Below are positions 8,358 through 16,330 of a DNA stretch of 54,596 bases, piece by piece. Each line of letters starts with the position of its first letter. Positions within the stretch are counted from its first letter, which is position 1. The DNA lies in contig DASYXK010000007.1 of assembly GCA_035935115.1 (NCBI GenBank), forward strand, positions 1-54,596, given 5' to 3'. Made by a program: the position numbers and the translations under genes. The notes under the pieces are model-generated. The model was not told the origin of the DNA. It ran no database searches and saw only the letters and a program-made list of their open reading frames with translations. The stretch is from TA-20 sp035935115. Lineage in GTDB: Archaea > Thermoproteota > Nitrososphaeria > Nitrososphaerales > Nitrosopumilaceae.

Positions 8358-8576
8358 ATGGTGATGCCACAACTGAATATTCCGATTAAAACCTGCAAGA
8401 ATTGTGGAGAGATATTTGTTACAGGTTATCATGCATCTGTTGGAATACAGTTTTGGTGGACTGCACTTACTTTAATTGGTGGTATTGTGTACTAGGCAGT
8501 AAGGGGACGAAGTGAAAGATGTCCAAAATGTAAAGGACGAGAACTCAACGTTCAATTCAAGACAATAGACGTCTGA
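8358..8576 (+). pseudogene. Small membrane-associated zinc-ribbon protein interrupted by TAG
   Basis: Reading from ATG 8358, 45 codons run to an in-frame TAG at 8493-8495, then 26 sense codons continue in the same frame to TGA at 8574. The first half has CKNC (about residues 13-16) and a hydrophobic stretch (FWWTALTLIGGIVY). The part after TAG has CPKC and ends with RELNVQFKTIDV. The two Cys pairs are what one zinc ribbon needs, so the gene looks like a single protein of about 72 residues split by one nonsense codon. It may be a recent pseudogene, a sequencing error or a readthrough gene. Confidence 0.65.
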
Positions 8577-8616
8577 ATCGTGATCAATTTATTTAACCTC
8601 AAGAAATACATGATGA

Positions 8617-10284
8617 ATGAAATTTAATCAATTTTTTGTCCTCGTAGCTATCTTTATTGTTATAATTGGAATTTGGGTTGTTGCACCAAATATTGCTTAT
8701 GCAATGACACCGACTCCAACAATAACACCAACAGATCTAACTGCTACAGCAGTCTCTCCAACTCAGATCAACCTTTCATGGAATGCACCAACACAAAACT
8801 ATGGAAAAACTATTACTGGTTACAAAATTGAACAGAGATTAAGTGGTGGTAACTATTTTACATTAGTAGCAAACACAAACAGAATAATTACTACGTATTC
8901 TCTTACTGGATTGACAACTGGCACTACTTACACTTACAGAGTGTCAGCAGTTTACTCTGATGATTCTAGTACAGATCCCTCAAATGCAGCATCTGCAACT
9001 CCTACCACAACATCTGTACCTCCACCAACTCCCTCTCTTACATCTCCAATCACAAACGTAAAATTTGACTTTACACCGTCTGATGGAACCACATTAACAG
9101 CCGTCATAATAACACAAAGTGATTATCAACAATTACAATACGAAAAAAATCCCAGAAGTATAATCTCTAACGCACTACCAACATCAGAAACAATAACTAA
9201 TGATTTGGCTGGAATTCTAACATACCAGAATTATCATTTAAGCCCAGCTTCAATACCTGGGCCACTTATAGCAAAAGCAGTCTCTCCAACTAAGATCAAC
9301 CTTTCCTGGCTTCCGCCACTAGAGAATTACCAACAAAAAATAATTGGTTACAAAATAGACTGGAAACGAGTTCCAGGTGATTATGTTATAATAGATGATA
9401 ATACAGGTAATGACACTACAAAATATTCAATCGTGGATCTGAAGATTGACACTACCTACACTTACAGGGTAGCAGCCATTTATTCTGATCATACTACTAG
9501 TAATCCGTCAAACGAAGCTTCAGCAATTACACTTCAATCATTGCAGCCTATACCTAAACCTACACCTTCACCAACTACACCTTCACCAACTACACCTTCA
9601 CCAACTACAACACCTTCGCAACCTACACCAACACCACAACCTATTATGAATGTGAAATTTGATTTTACAGCATCTGATGGAACCACATTAACATCTGTCA
9701 TATTGACACAAAACGATTATCAGCAACTAATAGTCATAAAAGATCCTAGAAGTTTAATTTCTAATGTAACAGAAACAACAGATACCATAAACAATAATCT
9801 ATCAGGTCTTCTTAGATATCAGACAATTCACTCTTCTCAAGAAACTACACCTCCACAACAGACAAACTATACTCCGCCAGCTCCAAACAAAACTGCTAAT
9901 TCAGATAATAAACTAGTAGATGGTGTAATTACTGCAATAGTAGCATCAGGAGCCGTATCTGTAATCACCTGGTTTGTTAGAACGAAAATTGCAAAAAAAA
10001 TAGCAAAAGAATACTACTTTACATTGGAAAAAATTATTGAGGATGGAACTCAGCATATAAGAATTAGAAATAGCGGTCCTACAATAGAAGATTGTATTAT
10101 CTTATGTTCAGGTGTGGCATGTGTTTGGACTGACACAAAAACAGATAAACCAAGACACGTCTACGAGGGCAGTATTTCTATAGTAAAACTGCCTAATGAA
10201 TTTGGAAATAATCCATTGATTAGTGTCAAGAGTGGCAAGAAAGTTCTAAAAAAGACTCAACTCGATGATATGGCTTATGGCTAA
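8617..10284 (+). CDS. Exported fibronectin type III repeat protein with C-terminal membrane anchor
   Basis: A 555-residue surface protein. Residues 1-30 are a signal peptide or anchor. Two copies of a two-part unit follow: a fibronectin type III domain (INLSWNAP, GYKIEQR, TYTYRVSAVYSD; again INLSWLPP, GYKIDW, TYTYRVAAIYSD) and a roughly 60-residue domain of unknown type (NVKFDFTPSDGTTLTAVI with YQQL and PRSIIS; again NVKFDFTASDGTTLTSVI with YQQL and PRSLIS). A Pro/Thr/Ser-rich linker built from a 15-bp repeat separates the last pair. A membrane segment (VITAIVASGAVSVITWFV, about 435-452) is followed by about 100 probably cytoplasmic residues with CIILCSGVACVW. Function unknown; cell-surface adhesion or binding is an inference from the Fn3 domains. 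Confidence 0.8.
   Translation: MKFNQFFVLVAIFIVIIGIWVVAPNIAYAMTPTPTITPTDLTATAVSPTQINLSWNAPTQNYGKTITGYKIEQRLSGGNYFTLVANTNRIITTYSLTGLTTGTTYTYRVSAVYSDDSSTDPSNAASATPTTTSVPPPTPSLTSPITNVKFDFTPSDGTTLTAVIITQSDYQQLQYEKNPRSIISNALPTSETITNDLAGILTYQNYHLSPASIPGPLIAKAVSPTKINLSWLPPLENYQQKIIGYKIDWKRVPGDYVIIDDNTGNDTTKYSIVDLKIDTTYTYRVAAIYSDHTTSNPSNEASAITLQSLQPIPKPTPSPTTPSPTTPSPTTTPSQPTPTPQPIMNVKFDFTASDGTTLTSVILTQNDYQQLIVIKDPRSLISNVTETTDTINNNLSGLLRYQTIHSSQETTPPQQTNYTPPAPNKTANSDNKLVDGVITAIVASGAVSVITWFVRTKIAKKIAKEYYFTLEKIIEDGTQHIRIRNSGPTIEDCIILCSGVACVWTDTKTDKPRHVYEGSISIVKLPNEFGNNPLISVKSGKKVLKKTQLDDMAYG
8749..9309 (+). repeat. Internal duplication in the Fn3 gene
   Basis: Bases 8749-8781 and 9277-9309 are 33-bp direct copies with two mismatches, 528 bp apart, at the start of each Fn3 domain. 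The second half of each unit also shares a 21-bp identity beginning TCTGATGGAACCACA near 9079 and 9673. The near-identity at DNA level suggests a recent tandem duplication or gene conversion. Confidence 0.75.
9562..9606 (+). repeat. 15-bp tandem repeat, three copies
   Basis: Three perfect copies of ACACCTTCACCAACT at 9562-9576, 9577-9591 and 9592-9606, followed by degenerate copies. They encode a Thr-Pro-Ser-Pro-Thr linker inside the Fn3 protein. Copy number could vary in frame by slippage because the unit is a multiple of three. Confidence 0.85.
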
Positions 10285-10324
10285 ATATCTCTAAATAAAC
10301 AAAAATTAATTAAAAAATTGGGGT

Positions 10325-10942
10325 TTATGCGTTTCTGTTCAACTTTCCATCTTTGTTGAATAAGCTCTGGACTTTTGCATTTGCAAGATTGTATTTGACA
10401 TTCAAGTCCTTGTTGATGCTTACCAGTTGGTCTTTGTGTACAGCAGCTTCGTTATTGTATGCTTGTAAAGCTTCTTGCATGGTACCACCATTTTTAAGCA
10501 CTTGATTCATTGCGTTTCTTGCATTCTGGATCTTTTGCTGCATGAAATTAAATTGATCCCAGAAAACACCCTGTGCAGAGTTATCCACATGCGTTACAAA
10601 TCCAGTATATGCATTTTTTGGAGCAGTTAAATCATTTCCATTATTCATACCAGCTAGATCATTTTGCAAATATGCATTTGCAATTTTACGTTGTTGCTCT
10701 ATGAACTGGTTATGTTGATCTACTATCTGTTGTTTTTGTTGCATTGCAGCATATCTTTGCTTGAATAATTCTATGTTTTCAAGAATTTTCATTTCTGTGG
10801 GGTTGTTCTTTATGGCATCTGTAGCTAATATTGTATTGCTATTGCTTACTCCAGTATCAGCCCAAGCAAATCCAAAATTTGTTACAACTATTAGTACTGC
10901 AAAAACACTTGCAAAAACGCATAGTTGACTTCTCTTATTCAT
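10325..10942 (-). CDS. Exported Gln/Asn-rich coiled-coil protein
   Basis: About 205 residues from the chosen ATG at 10942, which places a clean signal peptide at the N-terminus (MNKRSQLCVFASVFAVLIVV, cleavage near FAWADT). The frame is open upstream to 11035. The mature part is helical and rich in Gln and Asn (RYAAMQQKQQIVDQHNQF), with heptad-like spacing and no recognised domain. Cysteine is absent from the mature protein. It is convergent with the Fn3 gene. Role unknown; a secreted or surface-associated helical protein. Confidence 0.6.
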   Translation of the reverse strand: MNKRSQLCVFASVFAVLIVVTNFGFAWADTGVSNSNTILATDAIKNNPTEMKILENIELFKQRYAAMQQKQQIVDQHNQFIEQQRKIANAYLQNDLAGMNNGNDLTAPKNAYTGFVTHVDNSAQGVFWDQFNFMQQKIQNARNAMNQVLKNGGTMQEALQAYNNEAAVHKDQLVSINKDLNVKYNLANAKVQSLFNKDGKLNRNA

Positions 10943-11092
10943 TTTCTTACCTTTGTCATTTGTTTGCATTTCTCTATTTTCTATGGTTCCAATCATTCTA
11001 TTTTCACCTCTCTGGTTTCTCCCGACAACAAACAATGTTGTTTCGTCCGAATTTCACGGACTCGTCAGGGGATTTTTTGTATTCTCCTGTTA

Positions 11093-11323
11093 TCATAAGG
11101 ACCGCAACACTACTTCCAGCACATTTATCAAACCATTCTTAACATCATCTCGAAGGATTGTGCGGATGATTTTGTGGTATTCATTACTACATCCTCCAGA
11201 GTGTGAGAGTAGATGCCTGTTGCAAAAGGCACACCCACAAGTCACACATAATTTTGTACAGTTTTGTGAACATGTGCTGCATTGCGATTTCTCAATGCGT
11301 TCAATTGTTGGTATTGATGTCAT
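11093..11323 (-). CDS. Small B-box/AN1-like zinc-finger protein
   Basis: A 76-residue protein with the pattern C-x2-C-x7-C-x2-C-x4-C-x2-H-x3-H-x3-C (CSTCSQNCTKLCVTCGC, then CNRHLLSHSGGC) in its first half, like treble-clef B-box or AN1 fingers that bind two zinc ions. The C-terminal half is a helix (HKIIRTILRDDVKNGLINVLEVV). The ORF is open to 11425, but a TATA-like TTTATAATTT on the minus strand (complement of 11341-11350) favours a leaderless start at ATG 11323. A protein- or nucleic-acid-binding adaptor is possible; no function is established. Confidence 0.6.
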   Translation of the reverse strand: MTSIPTIERIEKSQCSTCSQNCTKLCVTCGCAFCNRHLLSHSGGCSNEYHKIIRTILRDDVKNGLINVLEVVLRSL

Positions 11324-11475
11324 GGTCATACTTGGTCGAAAAATTATAAATCTATTAGAACGCTTTTTGCAACAAAAAATCCGGAAATTGCATTTTTGTA
11401 AGCAAGGCGTGGTGCATAAAAACACTGGTTCAACATTTTTGCGACAAAAGTGTAGTAAATATTTTTAACATTAGT

Positions 11476-12252
11476 ATGGCAGCTTATGGCATGGTAGGTA
11501 GGAATACAGATAGTCATGACAATGTAGTGCCTGTGAAAAACATGACCAAGAATGGGATAGGCCCTCTTGATTTACTTATTCTTCATGTATTACAAAGTGG
11601 TGCGACTCCTGATACCGCAAATAAAGATCTTGAAAAATACGGCTATGTTCTTTCACGTGATAATGTTAAAAACAGAGTAGATGAACTAATAAAAAAAGGC
11701 GTCATTATAGAGCATAATAACACAGAAGATAGTAAGAAAGATGACAAAATAAAGTGGATTCTAGTAGATCCAAGCAAATTATTTGATAACCAATGGTATA
11801 CTTTCATAAAATCGCAGAATCCGCTTTTTGAACGAAGAGTAATTCCGTACTCTGAGATGTATGGTAATTTAGTTGAAATAAGCAGAGAATATGGTATAGT
11901 GACAGCGATAGACCTTGTTCAGGGAGAAGGTCAAAACTATGATTTCATCTTACGAATTGCTACAAATGAGCTAACTCTTTTTGAAGAATTTATAGAAAAA
12001 ATCAGGTCGCTTGGATGGGTTCATTCAGTTGATAGTAAACCCATTCACGTACTTGAAGGTGTAGGACTATCCAAAAATAATCTGACCAAAGTGCACACAA
12101 ACTATTTTTACGAACCGATAAAAATTCCTGACTTTGAAACGTATTTGAAGAGTATAAAACAAGTATTTCGTACTTACGACACTTACATTAAAGAAGAAGG
12201 TTCCTCTAAACAAAAAATTATTAGAAAAAAAGACAGTGATGATGTCACTTGA
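11476..12252 (+). CDS. Winged-helix transcriptional regulator, Lrp-like
   Basis: A 258-residue protein. Residues about 30-75 form a winged helix (LDLLILHVLQSGAT, VLSRDNVKNRVDELIKKGVI). From about 120 the sequence resembles the ligand/dimerisation part of archaeal Lrp-like regulators (GIVTAIDLVQGEGQNYDFILRI). The C-terminus is charged. The next gene starts within its last codons, so the regulator and the zinc-ribbon methyltransferase are probably made together. Regulatory target unknown. Confidence 0.6.
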   Translation: MAAYGMVGRNTDSHDNVVPVKNMTKNGIGPLDLLILHVLQSGATPDTANKDLEKYGYVLSRDNVKNRVDELIKKGVIIEHNNTEDSKKDDKIKWILVDPSKLFDNQWYTFIKSQNPLFERRVIPYSEMYGNLVEISREYGIVTAIDLVQGEGQNYDFILRIATNELTLFEEFIEKIRSLGWVHSVDSKPIHVLEGVGLSKNNLTKVHTNYFYEPIKIPDFETYLKSIKQVFRTYDTYIKEEGSSKQKIIRKKDSDDVT

Positions 12253-13426
12253 GCTACAAATGATGACATCACAGATTCACAAAAATTTAATAGCAATGTG
12301 CCCAATGTGCAGTTCTCCTTTAAAATTCAAAAATAATAATTCATTATTAGAACATGAATTAGATCTTAAATGTACAAGATGCGATTCAACATATTCTTTT
12401 AAGAATGATTATCTGAATCTGTTACCGCCAAAAATAAGGAAGGAAATTTGTACAAGAGGAATTTTAGAACGAAAAATCAAAGATAAATTTCACATGAATC
12501 AGCTTTCCAAAAATGAACAAGATCTAATCAAAGGAATACTGGCCAGCAAATACATGGCAAAACAATACTTTAGAAATGTAGTTCATCCGACACAGGCAGC
12601 ATGGTCAGCTCGCTCTTACGAACGATTTGAAGACATTTTCATTCTAAGTTATCTAGATAATCTGTTAAAAAAAGGGGAAGTTACTTTCATTGATGCTGGT
12701 TCTGGTCCAGGTAGGTACCTCATATTGTTAGGATCTAAGATTAGCGTTAATTCATGCAAGGAGTTAAAAAGAAATTCAGAAACCACGACACTTTACAAAT
12801 ATGATAAAATATATGATAAGAATTTGCGCAATATTATTGGAATTGATTATTCAGAAGAAATGACATCACATTCTGCTCGATTACTAAAAAAATATGGGCT
12901 TGATCAATATCTAAATGAGAGAATATTCCCAATCACAGGCATCATACAAAACTTTAATCTTAACCAACAAACACTTGATCGAACCCACAAAGTAATCGTA
13001 TGCACTTTTCAAACATTAGGTAATCAGGAAAACATGGATTTACAAGTGCAATTATTAGAATCAATGAAAAAATTGGCTTTGCCACATGGCACAATAATAG
13101 TTTCAGTTTTTAATAAAAAACTCTTCAAAGATTTTGGATTAAAAACCTTCTATGGAAGAGAAGTAAAACAAACTGTTGGAGAAATAATAACGTCTAAACA
13201 AGATGAAAATAATTCTATACTTAGAACAAAAAATGGTATTTATTCAAAATGGTTTTCAAAAGATGATTTAGAACAACTATTCAAAAAAGCAAAGATATCC
13301 AACTATAAAATAATGGATGAAAATTCGTTACAACCCATCGTAGGCTATGAACATTATTTGAAAGTAGAAGAGCAACGTAAGGATGTATTTCCTAGAGCTA
13401 TAGTTGGATTGGCTGAAGTAAGCTGA
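12236..13426 (+). CDS. Zinc-ribbon class I SAM-dependent methyltransferase
   Basis: About 395 residues. After a run of possible starts (GTG 12236, ATG 12239, ATG 12242) comes a zinc ribbon with CPMC and CTRC (about residues 22-50), similar to Trm112-type or RlmA-type knuckles. From about 140 the SAM-binding core follows: motif I FIDAGSGPGRYLILLG, acidic strand IIGIDYSEEMTSHSARLL and a motif IV-like VIVCTFQTLGN. The C-terminal SKWFSKDDLEQLFKKA is typical of small-molecule or RNA methyltransferases. The substrate cannot be told. The gene overlaps its upstream regulator by 17 bp. Confidence 0.7.
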   Translation: MMMSLELQMMTSQIHKNLIAMCPMCSSPLKFKNNNSLLEHELDLKCTRCDSTYSFKNDYLNLLPPKIRKEICTRGILERKIKDKFHMNQLSKNEQDLIKGILASKYMAKQYFRNVVHPTQAAWSARSYERFEDIFILSYLDNLLKKGEVTFIDAGSGPGRYLILLGSKISVNSCKELKRNSETTTLYKYDKIYDKNLRNIIGIDYSEEMTSHSARLLKKYGLDQYLNERIFPITGIIQNFNLNQQTLDRTHKVIVCTFQTLGNQENMDLQVQLLESMKKLALPHGTIIVSVFNKKLFKDFGLKTFYGREVKQTVGEIITSKQDENNSILRTKNGIYSKWFSKDDLEQLFKKAKISNYKIMDENSLQPIVGYEHYLKVEEQRKDVFPRAIVGLAEVS

Positions 13427-13555
13427 GAACACAACAATTTTAATTTTATACTTTAATCTTATGTAGAAATCTTACTAATAAATTCTGTTTGTATATCTTT
13501 AATTCGAATAATTTGTAAGTAATCTTCAAATAAAATCAAGTTAAATGATCTATAA

Positions 13556-14749
13556 TTGCTTGAGACAAGATTTTGCATTTTAGGTTTGATATTGGTAATA
13601 GGATTTACTATTTTCATTGATCCATCATTTGCTGATACCCAAGTTATCATACCGCTTGGCGCAGCTAATACAAATACGCCTTTTTCCTTATCTCCATCTG
13701 TACTTGATATAAAAACAAATGAAACAGTAACATGGCAAAATAATGATGTATCAACTCACACAGTAACAACAGGTACAACTTCACTTGGATTTGATGGAAG
13801 AATTGATAGTAGTGTGATTGCTGCTGGTAAATCATTTTCTTACAAATTTGACAAAGCAGGAGTCTATGGGTATTATTGCCTATTTCATCCGTGGATGACA
13901 GGAGTGGTTAATGTAGGAAGTAGCTCAAAGGTTCAACCAGTTGATACAATTTCCTTCTCAACTGACAAATCATCGTATCATAATGGTGATTCAATATTAA
14001 TTTCTGGCAAAGTTTCAAATTTTATTCCAAATCAACAAGTTACTGTTTGGATAACAAGTCCTCAAGGAATGGCGGTAGCAATTACTCATGTAGAGATTGA
14101 ATCTAGTAATGATTTTTCTACTAGCATACCTTCTGGTGGCGGTTTATGGAAATCTGGCAATACCTACAAAATGTATGCCCAATATGGATCTAGAAGCTCT
14201 GTTGCCTCAGCAGAAATTGCTTTTGAACCACCAAACTATACCAAAGTAAATGTATCTCAAATTACACTTACTCCATTAAAACAAATCAAATCAGGAATAA
14301 GTGTAGATAATGTTCAATGTGGGGCTGATCTTATACTTGTAATAAAAACAGAAGACAGCTCTCCAGCTTGCGTAAAATCTGATACTGCTACAAAACTTTT
14401 TGCAAGAGGATGGGCACAATCAACCACACAGTCAACTTCTGAGTCTAATCAAACATCAAATCAAATTGTGACACTGGCACAAAACAATCAAAAAATTTAT
14501 CTCAAAAAAGGAGAAAATTTCTTATTGAAGCTTGGAAATAATTACGACTGGAATATTGACATAAGTGATCAAAATATTGTGAGCAGAGTTGTCAATATCA
14601 TGGTGATAAACGGCGCTCAGGGAATTTATAAAGCTCATAACCCTGGAATTGCAACACTCACTGCTCAAGGTGATCCGTTTTGTCTAAGCTCAATTCCTAG
14701 GTGTGCCATGCCTTCGATCTTATTTAGAGTAAACATTACAGTCACATGA
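13556..14749 (+). CDS. Exported plastocyanin-like cupredoxin with accessory beta domains
   Basis: A 397-residue exported protein beginning at TTG, with a signal peptide ending near FADT (about 26). Residues 30-120 are a cupredoxin with all type 1 copper ligands: His68 in STHTV and Cys108, His111 and Met114 in CLFHPWM. Two further regions follow: an Ig-like domain (about 128-225) and, after a linker with paired cysteines, a C-terminal domain (KKGENFLLKLGNNYDW and a Cys pair near 380) that loosely recalls chagasin-type inhibitor folds. It is probably an extracytoplasmic electron carrier or copper binder. A TATA-like AAATAAAAT near 13529 fits a leaderless start. Confidence 0.8.
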   Translation: MLETRFCILGLILVIGFTIFIDPSFADTQVIIPLGAANTNTPFSLSPSVLDIKTNETVTWQNNDVSTHTVTTGTTSLGFDGRIDSSVIAAGKSFSYKFDKAGVYGYYCLFHPWMTGVVNVGSSSKVQPVDTISFSTDKSSYHNGDSILISGKVSNFIPNQQVTVWITSPQGMAVAITHVEIESSNDFSTSIPSGGGLWKSGNTYKMYAQYGSRSSVASAEIAFEPPNYTKVNVSQITLTPLKQIKSGISVDNVQCGADLILVIKTEDSSPACVKSDTATKLFARGWAQSTTQSTSESNQTSNQIVTLAQNNQKIYLKKGENFLLKLGNNYDWNIDISDQNIVSRVVNIMVINGAQGIYKAHNPGIATLTAQGDPFCLSSIPRCAMPSILFRVNITVT

Positions 14750-14772
14750 TATACAATTTCAAAAAAATAATT

Positions 14773-15282
14773 TTATACTAATTTTTTCTTTGTATTGTAT
14801 GCTAAAACTGCACAAATTGTTTTAGAATCAACAATCTCTCCGACCAAAATCATTTTTACTACTTTTTTAAAATCAATTTTTACTACTGATAATATTTCAT
14901 CCTCATCTAGTTTCAGTTTACCAGATTTTTTAATCCCGGATGCAACAAAGCAGTGGATGACTTCAGTATTGTATCCTATTGATGGGTAATACTTTATCAG
15001 AGAAATCATCTTTTTTGCTTCGTAACCTGTCTCTTCCTTTAACTCCCTAAAGGCACATGCTCGTAGATTTTCCCCTTTGTTACACGTTCCTGCAGGAATC
15101 TCTAGTACATAACCAAGTGGAAAACGATGCTGTTTTACTAAAATCACCTTACCTTTTTCAATCGCAAGCATAGCAGCAGCACCTCTATGTTCAATGACCT
15201 CTCGGCGCACTTTGCGCTTGTTTATTAAAACATCATAAAGACTCAATGAGAGAACTTTACCATCGTAGATTTTTTTCTTCAT
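14773..15282 (-). CDS. Nudix hydrolase (ADP-ribose pyrophosphatase-like)
   Basis: A 169-residue Nudix protein. The full signature G-x5-E-x7-R-E-x2-E-E-x-G is present at residues 65-86 (GTCNKGE, then RELKEETGYE). The substrate-binding region before the box (VKQHRFPLGYVLEIPAG) is typical of ADP-ribose or NDP-sugar pyrophosphatases, which recycle ADP-ribose to AMP and ribose 5-phosphate in the cytoplasm. It lies 29 bp downstream of the Lrp-like gene on the same strand and may be cotranscribed. Confidence 0.85.
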   Translation of the reverse strand: MKKKIYDGKVLSLSLYDVLINKRKVRREVIEHRGAAAMLAIEKGKVILVKQHRFPLGYVLEIPAGTCNKGENLRACAFRELKEETGYEAKKMISLIKYYPSIGYNTEVIHCFVASGIKKSGKLKLDEDEILSVVKIDFKKVVKMILVGEIVDSKTICAVLAYNTKKKLV

Positions 15283-15311
15283 AGTATATCACATGAATCT
15301 AAAATCAATTA

Positions 15312-16214
15312 TTAATGTATCTGATATGACAGATGAAGTCTTTTTGAAGTTTTTACCTCTTTGATACTATCCACTATCCATTTTTGTGGAAATGAGATCT
15401 TCTTTGGTATGAAAAGATCTACAGAATGTACTCCTTCTATTTTTTGTACTAGTTGGGTTAGCTCATCAAGCTTGAAAATGTTGTCACTATAAAAAAATAA
15501 TACAATCTGATTCATATTTACAAAGGGTTTTTGTAAAAATGTCTTTCCAAATTCTTTTTCTAGATTTTGTAGTGCTTTTTTAACATTACCTTCTACTCCA
15601 ACAAGAATTGCAAATGGAATGTATCCTATCATTTCTTTAGGATTGTATAACAGTGTAAACTGTATTGCTTCATCATTTTGTAGCTTATCAAGAGAACGTG
15701 TTACAGTTTTTGTAGAAAGATCAGCTAGCTTAGCGATATCTTCAATTTTTAATCTAGGATCTTTTAAAAGTATTTCTATAATTTCAAGATCAGTCTTTGT
15801 TAGATCAGATCTTATGCCAGGATTTTTTGCTTCAAAAATTGCTAACACTCTAACACCTTGCAATATTTTTTTTGCAAGTTCCATTTTTTGATTAGGATCT
15901 CCTTTTACAACTATACTACAAACAGCCACACCTCCAACACATGGAACTACAAAAAATGGTTCTCCAATTAGCTTCACCTGATCTAAAATGTATTGCAAAT
16001 CAGTTCCTGTTACAACAAAATAGAGAACACTATATCCCAAAACGGGAGGTTCTATTTTTAGCGCAAACTCTTCAATAATTTTTCTATCTAACATTTTTTG
16101 AATTCTTGATTTTACAGCTCCCCCAGATATGCCTACATTATTTCCAATTTGTCTATCTGGTATTCGGCAATTGTTTAGTAGATATGAGAGAATATGTATG
16201 TCAATTTTGTCCAT
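15312..16214 (-). CDS. Lrp/AsnC-type regulator with two helix-turn-helix domains
   Basis: A 300-residue protein with an N-terminal AsnC-type HTH (IDIHILSYLLNNCRIPDRQIG, residues 3-50) and a second HTH in the middle (LEIIEILLKDPRLKIEDIAKLADLS from about 142). Two ferredoxin-like or related regions flank the second HTH, so it resembles two fused Lrp units. A minus-strand TATA-like box (complement of 16231-16240) lies about 22 nt before the ATG. It is divergent from the ABC operon at 16331 and may regulate it; that is inference. Confidence 0.8.
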   Translation of the reverse strand: MDKIDIHILSYLLNNCRIPDRQIGNNVGISGGAVKSRIQKMLDRKIIEEFALKIEPPVLGYSVLYFVVTGTDLQYILDQVKLIGEPFFVVPCVGGVAVCSIVVKGDPNQKMELAKKILQGVRVLAIFEAKNPGIRSDLTKTDLEIIEILLKDPRLKIEDIAKLADLSTKTVTRSLDKLQNDEAIQFTLLYNPKEMIGYIPFAILVGVEGNVKKALQNLEKEFGKTFLQKPFVNMNQIVLFFYSDNIFKLDELTQLVQKIEGVHSVDLFIPKKISFPQKWIVDSIKEVKTSKRLHLSYQIH

Positions 16215-16330
16215 ATGTGGTACTCTTCTCCATATATTTAGTATAAAGCATACAGCTTGAATATATAATTGTCGTATTTATAATTAGAACTAAGTTAAAA
16301 CATTAAATATCAGACTATTTTAGTAATTTT

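Noticed and set aside
9562..9606. Regular short repeats that might suggest a CRISPR array
   Set aside because: The units are 15 bp, contiguous, without spacers, and encode an in-frame Pro/Thr linker.
10831..11468. Plus-strand frames opposite the exported coiled-coil and zinc-finger genes
   Set aside because: They are antisense to better supported genes, and one covers the TATA box of the zinc-finger gene.
13459..13650. A 63-codon minus-strand frame before the cupredoxin gene
   Set aside because: It overlaps the cupredoxin promoter and signal peptide, shows no motif and has composition like a shadow frame.
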